A program made the translations under genes and the position numbers. DNA of 64,000 nt from Quinella sp. 2Q5 (lineage in GTDB: Bacteria > Bacillota > Negativicutes > Selenomonadales > Selenomonadaceae). Shown here in pieces: positions 39,493 to 49,382 of this stretch. How positions within the stretch are numbered: position 1 is the first letter of the stretch; each line of letters opens with the position of its first letter. The notes beneath the pieces are model-generated. The model did not search any database, had not been told where the DNA came from, and saw only the letters and a list, made by a program, of their open reading frames with translations. Where the stretch lies: contig JADEZQ010000004.1 of NCBI GenBank assembly GCA_015206785.1, positions 48,573 to 112,572 on the forward strand. Direction: 5' to 3'.

Positions 39493-40430
39493 TGCCGCAC
39501 CCCGTAAATGTCGCCGAGAATTTTTATCCGCCGAGCCCAGCGCATGTGGCACTTGACCTCGTTCATGCGTGCGCCGTCGGAACTTTTTGCCACGCCGTGC
39601 GTCGTCGATTGCCAGCCGAGCAATTGATTGGCGTCGTCCAAATCGGTGCGGCTGACTTTCATGGCGTCGAAGATGATGGGCAACTGCGCGGGGTGAATGG
39701 CACTTTTGCCGACGAAGCCGTTTGCGCGGTCAAGGTCGAGTTCGCGCTTGAGCCCGCGAGCCCACGCTCCGCCGTTGTCGCCGTTGAAATAATTCCACAC
39801 AGAGCCCGCCACGACGTAATCCTTCGCGAAGATGTTGACGATGTCGCTGAGGACGTCGCGCACGACGCCGATATCGTAAATCGTCTGGTCGATGTTGCGG
39901 CGCAGACCGTAGAGCTTGCACAAATCATTGACGCCGACGCGAATGTTCAGGACGATTGGCGCAACCTCGTCGAGTGCCTGCTTCAATGAGATGAGTTCCG
40001 TCCGCCGTGTCAAAAGACTTGCAACGCGTTCGCTCTCCAGCGTCGGCATTATCGGCAGAGAGATTGCTTTGGCGACGGCGATGAAGCCGCCCACGTTGCT
40101 CATGTCCACCTTCGGCAGGATGTAGCCCGTCAGAATTTTTGAGCGCGAGCCGATCTCCTCGTGGAAGGTTTCCAGGTGCCGCGGCGAACGAATCCTAACG
40201 AACACCAGCGGCAACGGTCGGTCGAGCCCTTCGAGTTCGCGCAAAATTTTTTTCAGCACCGCCTGTGCCTCGTCGAGCGACGCGTCTTGAATCGAATCCT
40301 CCAAACAAAAAGCCAACGACGTCACGTGCGGCAGTTCATTGGCTGAAAGTTTTCGGACGATGTTGGATTGGAAGGCGGGCATATACAGCAGGCCGCCGAC
40401 CTTGTACTGCAGAACTTCTTTGTCGAACAT
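39489..40430 (-). CDS. HpcH/HpaI aldolase / citrate lyase-like protein
   Basis: LYMPAFQSNIVRKL...SLAFCLEDSIQDASLDEAQAVL...VFVRIRSPRHLETF...GFVGKSAIHPAQLPIIFDAM. Confidence 0.85.
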   Translation of the reverse strand: MFDKEVLQYKVGGLLYMPAFQSNIVRKLSANELPHVTSLAFCLEDSIQDASLDEAQAVLKKILRELEGLDRPLPLVFVRIRSPRHLETFHEEIGSRSKILTGYILPKVDMSNVGGFIAVAKAISLPIMPTLESERVASLLTRRTELISLKQALDEVAPIVLNIRVGVNDLCKLYGLRRNIDQTIYDIGVVRDVLSDIVNIFAKDYVVAGSVWNYFNGDNGGAWARGLKRELDLDRANGFVGKSAIHPAQLPIIFDAMKVSRTDLDDANQLLGWQSTTHGVAKSSDGARMNEVKCHMRWARRIKILGDIYGVRQ

Positions 40431-40476
40431 TTGATACCTCCGCGAAAATTTTTCTGCGGAAATTTTACACGCGCCG

Positions 40477-41286
40477 TTAATTGATGTCAATGACGCCGAA
40501 GGCAACGGAGCTGTACCTGCCGCCTTCAACGACGCTGAAGCCGAGCCGAGCGAACTCCGCGCTGCCGGAATGCTCCTTCATCACAACGCGGCGACATGCA
40601 ACGCGGCAAGCCTCTTGCACAACATCAACCGTCAAAGCTCTGTCGTCGGCAAGCGGGCGGATGGGATTGATGCCCGAACTTTTTTCGACGGGTCTTCTGA
40701 ACATCGGATCGAAGTAAACGGCGTCGAAGGAATTGTCCGCGCAGGTTCGCAGGTAATCGGCGCAATCGGCGGTGACGACCTCGACGCGGCGCATTGCCTC
40801 GACGACGGGTTGGGTGTCGGCTGAAAAATTTTTCATGCCGTGGCGAACGATTTCAGCGACGAGCGGATTGACTTCCGTGGCGACGACCCGACCGCTTGAG
40901 CCGACGACGTAAGCGGCAACCAGCGCGTCCGAGCCGAGACCGAGCGTGCAATCCAAAACCTTCGCGCCCGCCGAAATTTTCAGCGCGTTGATGAGCCTGT
41001 CGCCTTCGCCGCCGCGCAGATTTTTGATTCGCAGATGAGCGGTGTTCGGGTGGAAAAAAAATTCACCCGCCGCCGTGACGACCGCGAGCGAATTTTTCTT
41101 GACGAGCAAAATATTTTCCACTCCGTGAATTTTCCGCAGCACATCAAACGAAAAATCTTCCCGCGCGACGAATTGACCGCCGAGTTCGACCGCCAGCTCC
41201 CGTGCAAAATTTTCGTTCGCGACGTCCGGTCTGCGTGCCGTCGTCACGATGAAGTTCTCTGCCAAAGTTGAACGCCCCTTCGTCAT
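40477..41286 (-). CDS. class I SAM-dependent methyltransferase (RsmJ/YhiQ-like)
   Basis: AKVLDCTLGLGSDALVAAYVVGSSGRVVATEVNPLVAEIVRHG...FDAVYFDPMFRRPVEKS. Confidence 0.78.
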   Translation of the reverse strand: MTKGRSTLAENFIVTTARRPDVANENFARELAVELGGQFVAREDFSFDVLRKIHGVENILLVKKNSLAVVTAAGEFFFHPNTAHLRIKNLRGGEGDRLINALKISAGAKVLDCTLGLGSDALVAAYVVGSSGRVVATEVNPLVAEIVRHGMKNFSADTQPVVEAMRRVEVVTADCADYLRTCADNSFDAVYFDPMFRRPVEKSSGINPIRPLADDRALTVDVVQEACRVACRRVVMKEHSGSAEFARLGFSVVEGGRYSSVAFGVIDIN

Positions 41287-42830
41287 TTCGCCTCGTGATA
41301 TTCTTTCTCGGTGTTGACGCTCCAGATGTTGGATTTGTCGGCGACGCCCGCCAAAATATTTTTGACCGCCTCGAACGACGTGCACATCGAATGATCCAGG
41401 TTGTTGTAGCGGTGCTGACCGTTGCGCCCGACGCAATAGAGATTGCTCACGGTGTCCAGATAATTGCGCAGCGTGTCGATCTCGGCGTAGGTGTCGAAGT
41501 AGGCGGGGTAAGCTTTGCGGACGCGCTCGACGTGGAAATCGGTGACCTTTGCCGCGTCGTCAATCAGATTCATCGTGACCATCTCATTGACGGCGAAGGT
41601 AGCGAAGGCGTCGTCGGACATGCTCCAAAGCTCGTCGCCCTCGTTGCAGAAATATTCCAGCCCCATCCACACGAAACGATTATCGCGCACCATATACGGC
41701 GACCAATTGTTGTAGACTTGGAAGCGACCCATCTTGACGTTGCGGTTGTGGACGTAGACCCAGTCGTCGGGAATGATGTTGCCCGCGGTTTTGATGTCGG
41801 TTTCGTTGCGAAGGTTGAGCTTGCTGACGAGCACGCCGACCGTCATGTAATCGCGATAGGGCAGACCGTTTGCGATGCGGCGGATGTCGTCGGGCACGTC
41901 GTTCATTGCGCCGACCAAATCTTTCAGCGGCATGGACGATATCAGAACGTCGCAGTCAATGCGAAACTCTCTGCCGCCTTTGACGTAGGTGACCGCGTCA
42001 ATCAGATTGTCGGTGCTCTTGCGGATTCGGACAGCCTTCGCGCCCGTGATGATGTTCGCGCCTGAGACCGCCACCTCATGAGCCGTGAGCTCCCACAGCT
42101 GACCGGGACCGAGCTTTGGATAGGCGAACTCTTCAATCAGCGACGTCTCGACCTTGCGCGGCGTGCGGTGAAAAAATTTTTCCAGCATCGTGCGCAAGAT
42201 GACGAGTATCGACAGACCTTTGACGCGCTGCTTGCCCCATTCGGGCGAGATATTGCGCGGGTGTCGTCCCCAAAGATTTTCCGTGTAGTTCTCGAAGAAC
42301 ATCGAGTAAAGTTTTTTGCCGAAGCGATTGACGTAAAAATCTTCCAGCGAATTTTCCTGCCGCTTGAACAGTGTGCTCCACAGGTAGCTGCAACCGACCG
42401 CGAACGTCGTGCCCAAGCCCATGTTGCGGATTGTTGCCGCGCTCAACTTTATCGGATAGTCGAAGAATTTATCGCGGAAAAAAATTCGCGACAGACGGTT
42501 GCGCCTGAGCATAACCCTATCGGTTTGTTCGGGATCGGGTCCGCCGTCTTTGACTGTGCACGCCCTGCCCAGCGCGACGTAATCTTTGGCGGGCTTACCC
42601 TGCGTCGGCATCATCCGTTCCCACCAGTCGTTGACGGCCGGCACCTTCGAGAAAAACCTGTGACCGCCCATGTCCATACGATTGCCGTTGTGTTCGACGG
42701 TGCGAGCAATGCCGCCGAAGCAATTGCTCTCCTCCAGCACAGTCACGGAAAATTTTTCGGGGAACTTGCTCAGTTCATAAGCCGCCGTCAAACCCGCGGG
42801 ACCCGCACCAATAATCACCACACGCCTCAA
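41283..42830 (-). CDS. FAD/NAD(P)-dependent oxidoreductase (protoporphyrinogen oxidase/UDP-galactopyranose mutase-like)
   Basis: VVIIGAGPAGLTAAYELSKFPEKFSVTVLEESNCFGGIARTVEHNGNRMDMGGHRFFSK. Confidence 0.85.
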   Translation of the reverse strand: MRRVVIIGAGPAGLTAAYELSKFPEKFSVTVLEESNCFGGIARTVEHNGNRMDMGGHRFFSKVPAVNDWWERMMPTQGKPAKDYVALGRACTVKDGGPDPEQTDRVMLRRNRLSRIFFRDKFFDYPIKLSAATIRNMGLGTTFAVGCSYLWSTLFKRQENSLEDFYVNRFGKKLYSMFFENYTENLWGRHPRNISPEWGKQRVKGLSILVILRTMLEKFFHRTPRKVETSLIEEFAYPKLGPGQLWELTAHEVAVSGANIITGAKAVRIRKSTDNLIDAVTYVKGGREFRIDCDVLISSMPLKDLVGAMNDVPDDIRRIANGLPYRDYMTVGVLVSKLNLRNETDIKTAGNIIPDDWVYVHNRNVKMGRFQVYNNWSPYMVRDNRFVWMGLEYFCNEGDELWSMSDDAFATFAVNEMVTMNLIDDAAKVTDFHVERVRKAYPAYFDTYAEIDTLRNYLDTVSNLYCVGRNGQHRYNNLDHSMCTSFEAVKNILAGVADKSNIWSVNTEKEYHEAK

Positions 42831-42841
42831 AAAGTTTCACC

Positions 42842-42875
42842 TCAATAAAATCGCGCGAAAGTTATCCAAATCGTC
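42842..42875 (-). repeat. 34-bp direct duplication, distal copy
   Basis: TCAATAAAATCGCGCGAAAGTTATCCAAATCGTC; one mismatch to 43039..43072. Confidence 0.85.
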
Positions 42876-43038
42876 ACCGCACCCGTCACCGAAGCCGACA
42901 ACGAGGCCGCCCATGGACGGGCGGCCGCCGGCATACGACGACGTGATGCGTCGTTGCCGGCTCGGAGGTCCTTTCTTTTGCTTACTTTTCTTTGGACCAG
43001 CAAAGAAAAGTAAGAGCCGACCGCCTAGCGGTCAACAG
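42876..43038 (-). repeat. multi-hairpin interspersed element, copy 2 (inverted)
   Basis: Reverse complement carries CTTACTTTTCTTTGCTGGTCCAAAGAAAAGTAAG...GCCGGCAACGACGCATCACGTCGTCGTATGCCGGCGGCCGCCCGTCCATGGGCGGCC. Confidence 0.9.
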
Positions 43039-43072
43039 TCAATAAAATCGCGCGAAAGTTATCCAAACCGTC
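43039..43072 (-). repeat. 34-bp direct duplication, proximal copy (3' end of DUF2142 ORF)
   Basis: TCAATAAAATCGCGCGAAAGTTATCCAAACCGTC. Confidence 0.85.
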
Positions 43073-44496
43073 GCCGCCGCGCTGAAAATTCCAACCGCTA
43101 ACGCAAACGCCGCGGCAAACTTCGGCGGCTCGACTGCCGACAAAGATGCCAGAGCCATCAGCGCAATCGGCAGGAAGTAACGCCCTTGCACGCCGCTGAT
43201 GATGTTCGCGCCAACGGATGACCAGACCAGATATTCCACGCCGAAGACGCCCGCGACCGTCACTGCAACCGCGACGAAAATTATCAGCCGCTCCGTCCAA
43301 CGCAACTGCAACCTGCCGAACGACGCGACGACCATCAACGCAATCAGCAAGCCGACGTAAAAAATTTTCGGGAAGTAGACGTTGACGATGCCGAGCACGC
43401 CGAAGAATGTTTTCGGGAACCAGACGGCTTGATTCATCAGCGACGACACGAGCGCGGCGAGAAACTCCGTCGGGTGCGCGAGGACAAAATTTTTCTGCGC
43501 GGCGGGGTCAATGCCTTCGAGCCCCATGTAAAAACCCGTGAACAACGGCACGCGCCCGAAGTCCCCCGAAAATGTCAGCCACGCCAGCGACGTCGCCAGC
43601 TCCAACAAAATCAGCGCGACACCCACGCCGACGAATTGCGCCATTGATTTGAAACGCCGCCGCGGAATCAGCCAGTACAGCAACAGAATCGCGCCGTAGA
43701 CTTGTTTGAGCAGACCGAGCGTCACCGCAAACATCATCAGCGCGAAAATTTCCGCCGTCGACAATTGCTCCGAACTTCGCCGCAACGACAACAGCCACGC
43801 CGTCCCCAACAGGCACGCCGCGTAAATCACAGCGTCCGCCGAAGACGACGCCGCCTCCGTCAAAAACATCGGCAACGACGCCAGCACGAAGATCAGAAAT
43901 TTTTTTTCGGGCAACAGTTTCATCGCCGCGAAGGTGCAAGCCGTCACGAACAGCAACGCGGACATCGACATCGCGTAATAAATCGCGCCAGCCGACCAAT
44001 TCATCAGCCGCCCGACGAACGTCGCCGTTGCCTGCGGAAAATATGCCGGCGGTGCGTAGGAACCCGTGTTCGGGATTAAATGTCGTTCTGTATCGTCGAC
44101 GTTGAGCGGCGTCGCCAAAAATTTTCGTTGCATGCCGAAGTTCACCGCGTGGAACTTGTTGACGACGTCGATCGCGAATTCCGAGGGCATGAGCGAACGG
44201 GGAACTTCCGCCGCGAAAAATTCTTCGTCCTCGGCTTTGAGCGTCACTCGTCCGCCGCGACACGACCATCGAATTTGATCGCGCGTCGTGGGATTGTCGC
44301 CGCGTTCAATCGCCCGAACTTCTATCGTCGGCGACAGAAACTTTCCCTGCGAGATTTGCCACGCCCGCGCGAAATGGTTTATCTCGTCCGCCAGCTGATA
44401 CGGCGGCGTCACGATTCGCACGAGCAAGCCGAACGTCATCAGCAACACGGCGGCGAGAACTTCAAACTTCGGCACGGGCAGTCTCCTTCCAATCAC
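43039..44496 (-). CDS. DUF2142-like multi-pass membrane protein
   Basis: LLVRIVTPPYQLADEINHFARAWQISQGKFLSP... plus about 10 TM segments. Confidence 0.75.
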   Translation of the reverse strand: MIGRRLPVPKFEVLAAVLLMTFGLLVRIVTPPYQLADEINHFARAWQISQGKFLSPTIEVRAIERGDNPTTRDQIRWSCRGGRVTLKAEDEEFFAAEVPRSLMPSEFAIDVVNKFHAVNFGMQRKFLATPLNVDDTERHLIPNTGSYAPPAYFPQATATFVGRLMNWSAGAIYYAMSMSALLFVTACTFAAMKLLPEKKFLIFVLASLPMFLTEAASSSADAVIYAACLLGTAWLLSLRRSSEQLSTAEIFALMMFAVTLGLLKQVYGAILLLYWLIPRRRFKSMAQFVGVGVALILLELATSLAWLTFSGDFGRVPLFTGFYMGLEGIDPAAQKNFVLAHPTEFLAALVSSLMNQAVWFPKTFFGVLGIVNVYFPKIFYVGLLIALMVVASFGRLQLRWTERLIIFVAVAVTVAGVFGVEYLVWSSVGANIISGVQGRYFLPIALMALASLSAVEPPKFAAAFALAVGIFSAAATVWITFARFY

Positions 44497-44538
44497 AATC
44501 GCCGAAATTATATCAGCGCGGAAAATTTTTGCAACCGC

Positions 44539-44575
44539 AAAAAAAATGACGCCCCGCTTCGGACGGGACGCCGCG
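44539..44575 (-). terminator. terminator of TAXI SBP gene
   Basis: Reverse strand GGCGTCCCG-tccgaag-CGGGGCGTCATTTTTTTT. Confidence 0.7.
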
Positions 44576-44593
44576 TAAAATTTTTCGTTCGGA

Positions 44594-45550
44594 TTATTTG
44601 AGTGCCTTGAGTGCGCCGTCGTTCATCTTGATGAAGTCCATGCCGGTGAGCGCGCTGTCTTTGTTGATGCTCTTGCCGGCGGAGTGAGCAGCGGCGATCT
44701 TGTCGAGGTTGTCGAAGATTGCCTTGGTGAGCTTTTCGCCGAGCGCGGCGTCAATCTTGTCGTTGGCGACGAGAATTGCCATGACGCTGACGGTGGTGAC
44801 GTCCTCGTTAAAGTTCTGGTAAACGCCCGCGGGAATGACGGTTCTGGTGTAGAACGGGTATTTCTCGGTGAGGATTTTGATTTGCTCTTCGGCGACGGGC
44901 AACAGGCGAATCTTGTTCTGCGAGGCGACGTCCTGCACGGAAGCGGTCGGATAGCCCGCAGTCACAAACGCCGCGTCGACGGTGCCGTCTTTGAGCGCGT
45001 AGGAACCTTCAGCGAACGAGAGGAACTGTTCTTCCACGTTGTCATAGGTGATGCCGTAAGCTTCCAAAATTTGGCGAGCGTTGGCTTCAGCACCGGAGCC
45101 TGCCGCACCGACAGCAACGCGCTTGCCCTTGAGGTCGGCGATTGAACGGATGCCGCTGTCTTCGCGCACGATGAACTGACACGTTTCAGGATACAGCGAG
45201 GCGATGCCGAAGATGTTTTCAACCTTGCCGCCTTCCTTGAACATTTCCAGACCGTTGACGGCGTAATAAGTTATGTCGTTCTGAACGATTGCGAGTTCGA
45301 CTTGCTTGTCCTTGAGCATGTTGATATTGGCAACGGACGCACCGGTCGATTGCGCCGAAGCGTTCATGCCGTTCTTGTTGAGGACTTCAGCAATGGCGCC
45401 GCCGATAGGATAATAAGTGCCTGCCGTGCCACCCGTGGCGATGTTGATGAACTGCTCCTTCTCGCCGCCGCCGCAGCCGACTGCCCCGATTGCCAATGCC
45501 ACAGCGCATAGGGCAACCATTACACGCCTAAAAATTTTGGGCAACTTCAT
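44594..45550 (-). CDS. TAXI-family TRAP transporter solute-binding lipoprotein
   Basis: Lipobox AVGCGGG; FINIATGGTAGTYYPIGGAIAEVLNK; LKGKRVAVGAAGSGAEANARQIL. Confidence 0.95.
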   Translation of the reverse strand: MKLPKIFRRVMVALCAVALAIGAVGCGGGEKEQFINIATGGTAGTYYPIGGAIAEVLNKNGMNASAQSTGASVANINMLKDKQVELAIVQNDITYYAVNGLEMFKEGGKVENIFGIASLYPETCQFIVREDSGIRSIADLKGKRVAVGAAGSGAEANARQILEAYGITYDNVEEQFLSFAEGSYALKDGTVDAAFVTAGYPTASVQDVASQNKIRLLPVAEEQIKILTEKYPFYTRTVIPAGVYQNFNEDVTTVSVMAILVANDKIDAALGEKLTKAIFDNLDKIAAAHSAGKSINKDSALTGMDFIKMNDGALKALK

Positions 45551-45756
45551 GATAAACACTCCTCTCAAAAGACGGGGGGAAATTTTTTCCTGCGAATTAT
45601 ATCACACACGCCGCAACCACGACAAGATTCGCCGCCACCATTCCTGAAAATTTTTGCAAACGCCTTGAAACTGCGCACGCAATGAAATAAAATTTTCCCG
45701 CGAGATTAAAGCGCAACTAATCACGGGCAAATACAATCTCGGCGAGGTGAGTAGCC

Positions 45757-46227
45757 ATGAAGAAATTCTTATCGATAATCGCGTTGACGATTCTTTTGGC
45801 GGCGGTGAACGTCGCAATAGTTCACGCGGCACGCTGGAACCCGCAAGAGGACGCGCGAAATTTTCCGCAAGAGGTCGTTCGCCTGGTCAACATTGAGCGG
45901 GCAAAGGTCGGCGCGGCACCGTTGAAGTTCGCCCACGATTTGGAAGCGAGCGCATACGTTCGAGCGACGGAGCTGCCAACGAAGTTTTCACACACGCGCC
46001 CGAACGGATCAAAATGTTTCACGGCAATGCCGCAGCGCGGGCATGTCCTCGGAGAAAATTTGGCGGGCGGACAGACTTCCCCCAAGCAGGTCGTTCAGGC
46101 GTGGATGGATTCAAAAACTCACCGCGAAAACATGCTCAGCAAGAAGTACACCGAAATAGGCGTCGTCTATTATTACCAGTCGAAGTCGCGCTACAAGCAT
46201 TATTGGGTTCAGCATTTCCGCGGATAA
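45757..46227 (+). CDS. secreted CAP/SCP (YkwD-like) domain protein
   Basis: [35 protein letters not shown]...GENLAGG...[29 protein letters not shown]. Confidence 0.92.
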   Translation: MKKFLSIIALTILLAAVNVAIVHAARWNPQEDARNFPQEVVRLVNIERAKVGAAPLKFAHDLEASAYVRATELPTKFSHTRPNGSKCFTAMPQRGHVLGENLAGGQTSPKQVVQAWMDSKTHRENMLSKKYTEIGVVYYYQSKSRYKHYWVQHFRG

Positions 46228-46261
46228 TCGTCGTGCGAAAAACTTTCTAGGAGGAACTTTA

Positions 46262-47947
46262 GTGAGCATCAGAAGCAAATCAATCTTGGCAGTGAACGCA
46301 GTTGTTATCCTCGCTTGCCTGGCAATGGGCATCGTCAGCTATCTGCGCGCGGAAGAAGATTTTGTTCAGGCTCTGCAGACCAAAGCCGCCGCCGACGTTC
46401 ATTCGCTGGCGGAGATTTTGAACAACCGATATGTCGGCGACTGGCATATTCAAGACGGCATTCTGTACAAGGGTCATCAGCAGATGGACGGCGTCAACGA
46501 GATTGCCGACTACCTTAGCAACGTCTGCGACAGCAAGGTCACGATCTTCAACGGGGACACGCGCGTCGCCACCACCGTCAAGGACGCGGCGGGCACCCGT
46601 CAAACCGGCACGAAGGCTTCCGCCGCCGTCATCAATACCGTCATCACGCAGGGAAAATTTTTCGTCGGCAAGGCGTCAGTCATGGGCGAAGACCACTACG
46701 CCGCCTATCAACCCATCAAAGACACGACGGGCGCGACGATTGGCATGCTCTTCGTCGGCGTCAGTGCTCACGACATGAACGAGGTCATCCACGAAATGAT
46801 TCTTTCCATTGCGCTGGAAATCGTTGTGATTGTGATTGTCTGCGCCGTGGCGTCGAATTTTTTTGTCGGCAAAGTCATCGAGCGGCTCAACGAGGTCGTC
46901 GGGTCGGTGAAGAAAATTTCTGCCGGCAACCTGCGCGTTGACGATGTGCCCGTTCATTCTGACGACGAGCTGGGAAATTTGGCGGACAACGTCAACGAGA
47001 TGAAGCACCGCCTGAGAAATTTGCTGACGAAGATTGCCGAAAGTTCCGAGCGCGTCGCCGCTTCGAGTCAGGAGCTGACGGCAGGCACTCAACAGACGAA
47101 CGAATCAATCAACATAGTCGCGCACAACATGGAGACTTTGGCGAACGGCACCGCCGAGCAACAGTCAACCGTTCAGACGCTGGAGACCGAGATCAACGAC
47201 ATGCGCACGAAGATTGACGGCTTGCGCGACAGTGCTGCGCAGATGGAGGCCGTTGCCCACGAGAGCGCGAGCAACGCGTCCGTCGGCAAGGCGAAGGTCA
47301 ACGCCGCAATCGACATGATGGAGAGCATCGCCGCGCAGGTCAATTCGTCCGCGAAGATTGTCGGCGAGCTCGGCAGACGTTCCCAGGAGATCGGGCAGAT
47401 TGTCGAGACCATCAGCGGCATTGCGGGGCAGACGAATCTTTTGGCGTTGAACGCGGCGATTGAAGCGGCACGTGCGGGCGAGCAAGGTCGCGGGTTTGCG
47501 GTCGTGGCTGAGGAAGTTCGCAAGCTTGCCGAGCAATCGGGCAACGCCGCCGAGACGATTACAAAGCTCATCGCCACCGTTCAACACGACACTGCCGACG
47601 CCGTCGACTCAATCGAACGCAGCACCCGCGATGTCCGCGAAGGTCGCGAGGCAGTTGCACAGACGGGCGAGGCTTTCCGCGGCATAGAAAACGAGATCGA
47701 CAAGCTCAATGTCAACGTCGCCGCGAGCATTGAACACATTGCCACCGTCGACAGGAGCAGCGCACAAATTTTGTCGGACGTCGTCCGCGTCAGAGATATA
47801 GCCCGCCGTTCGGATGAAAACGCTTCGTCTATCAGTGCCGCCACTCAACAGCAGACTGCGATGATGCAGGAGATTGCTGACGCGGGCAACGCGCTTGCCG
47901 AGTTTGCCAACGAGATGCAGGGCGAGGTCGCGCAGTTCAAGCTGTGA
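46262..47947 (+). CDS. methyl-accepting chemotaxis protein with Cache-type sensor
   Basis: Two TM segments, [48 protein letters not shown]-type hairpin tip. Confidence 0.96.
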   Translation: MSIRSKSILAVNAVVILACLAMGIVSYLRAEEDFVQALQTKAAADVHSLAEILNNRYVGDWHIQDGILYKGHQQMDGVNEIADYLSNVCDSKVTIFNGDTRVATTVKDAAGTRQTGTKASAAVINTVITQGKFFVGKASVMGEDHYAAYQPIKDTTGATIGMLFVGVSAHDMNEVIHEMILSIALEIVVIVIVCAVASNFFVGKVIERLNEVVGSVKKISAGNLRVDDVPVHSDDELGNLADNVNEMKHRLRNLLTKIAESSERVAASSQELTAGTQQTNESINIVAHNMETLANGTAEQQSTVQTLETEINDMRTKIDGLRDSAAQMEAVAHESASNASVGKAKVNAAIDMMESIAAQVNSSAKIVGELGRRSQEIGQIVETISGIAGQTNLLALNAAIEAARAGEQGRGFAVVAEEVRKLAEQSGNAAETITKLIATVQHDTADAVDSIERSTRDVREGREAVAQTGEAFRGIENEIDKLNVNVAASIEHIATVDRSSAQILSDVVRVRDIARRSDENASSISAATQQQTAMMQEIADAGNALAEFANEMQGEVAQFKL

Positions 47948-47971
47948 GCTGACGGGTATCGGTTCCGGCTG

Positions 47972-48129
47972 TTGCTCACTGCGTTTGCGTTTGGATCTAC
48001 TTTTCTTTGCTGGTCCAAAGAAAAGTAGCAAAAGAAAGGACCTCCGAGCCGGCAACGACGCATCACGTCGTCGTATGCCGGCGGCCGCCCGTCCATGGGC
48101 GGCCTCGTTGTCGCTGACTTCGACGGGTG
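47972..48129 (+). repeat. multi-hairpin interspersed element, copy 3
   Basis: Hairpins at 47997-48028, 48048-48082, 48083-48104; near-identical core to copies 1 and 2. Confidence 0.9.
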
Positions 48130-48148
48130 CGAGTGCAATGTCTGCAAA

Positions 48149-48184
48149 TCAAAAATCCCCCGACATGAGCCGAGGGATTTTTTG
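48149..48184. terminator. terminator between MCP and ald
   Basis: AAAAATCCCcCG..acatgagc..CGAGGGATTTTTT. Confidence 0.75.
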
Positions 48185-48198
48185 TGAGGTGTTGATGT

Positions 48199-49320
48199 TT
48201 AAGCGAGGAATTGCGCGTAGTCGACGTATTCGAGATTGAGAGCTTCAGCGACAGCGCGATTGGTTAGTTTGCCGCCGATGGTGTTGAGACCTTTGGCGAG
48301 ACCGGCGTCCTCACGGCAAGCAGCCTGCCAGCCTTTGCCCGCCAGCTTCAACGCGTAGGGCAACGTGGCGTTCGTCAGGGCAAGCGTTGACGTCCGCGAG
48401 ACCGCGCCCGGAATGTTGGCAACGGAGTAATGGATCACGCCGTGCTTGACGAAGGTCGGGTTGTCGTGGGTGGTGACGTGGTCGCAGGTGGCAATTGAGC
48501 CGCCCTGGTCGATGGCGACGTCGACGATGACCGAGCCGCGCTTCATGCGTTTGACCATGTCTTCGGTGACGAGTTGCGGAGTCTTTGCGCCGGGCACGAG
48601 CACTGCGCCGACGAGCAAGTCCGCGCGTTCAACCCATTGGGTGATGTTGTAGCTGTTGCTCATCACGGTGCAAATCTTCCCGCCAAAGATGTCGTCGAGG
48701 TAACGCAGTCTTTCAATCGACAGGTCAATCACAGTGACGCGCGCGCGCATGCCGACGGCAATCTTCGCCGCGTTGGTGCCGACGACGCCGCCGCCGATAA
48801 TGACGACCTGCCCGGACGCCACGCCGCTCACGCCACTAAGCAAGACGCCGCGTCCGCCGTATTGGCTCTCCAAAAATTGTGCGCCGAGCTGAATCGACAT
48901 GCGTCCGGCAATTTCACTCATCGGTGCCAAAAGCGGCAAGCTCCGCCCATCGCGCCCGACAACCGTCTCATACGCCACGCCCGTGACTTTGCGGTCGAGC
49001 AGGGCTTTTGTCAGCGCGGGTTCGGGTGCCAGGTGCAGATACGTGAACAGAGTCTGCCCCTCGTGAAAAAGTTCATACTCAGGTTCGAGCGGCTCCTTGA
49101 CCTTGATGATCATTTCCGCCTCGTCGAAAAGTTTGCGCTTGTCCGCCACGATCGTCGCGCCGACTACCTTGTAGCCGTCGTCGTCGAAGCCGCTGCCGAC
49201 GCCCGCGCCAGCCTCAATCAGAACTGTGTGCCCCGCCTTGACGAGCGCATCTGCTCCCGCCGGCGTCAGCCCGACACGGTTCTCGTTGTTCTTGATCTCC
49301 TTTGCCACACCGATAATCAT
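48199..49320 (-). CDS. ald: alanine dehydrogenase
   Basis: [45 protein letters not shown]...[28 protein letters not shown]. Confidence 0.97.
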   Translation of the reverse strand: MIIGVAKEIKNNENRVGLTPAGADALVKAGHTVLIEAGAGVGSGFDDDGYKVVGATIVADKRKLFDEAEMIIKVKEPLEPEYELFHEGQTLFTYLHLAPEPALTKALLDRKVTGVAYETVVGRDGRSLPLLAPMSEIAGRMSIQLGAQFLESQYGGRGVLLSGVSGVASGQVVIIGGGVVGTNAAKIAVGMRARVTVIDLSIERLRYLDDIFGGKICTVMSNSYNITQWVERADLLVGAVLVPGAKTPQLVTEDMVKRMKRGSVIVDVAIDQGGSIATCDHVTTHDNPTFVKHGVIHYSVANIPGAVSRTSTLALTNATLPYALKLAGKGWQAACREDAGLAKGLNTIGGKLTNRAVAEALNLEYVDYAQFLA

Positions 49321-49382
49321 ATGGCATGCCTCCCCTAAAAAATTTTACTGTGTGTCAATGATAAACCTGCGCGGGGAATTTT

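Noticed and set aside
42913-43101. Small ORF MDGRPPAYDDVMRRCRLGGPFFC... shared by the repeat copies
   Set aside because: Frame arises from the palindromic repeat, diverges after the first hairpins and lacks a consistent RBS; treated as repeat, not gene.
47972-48129. Interpretation of the repeat as a simple rho-independent terminator of the MCP gene
   Set aside because: Hairpins lack a following T-run and a separate canonical terminator is present at 48149-48184.
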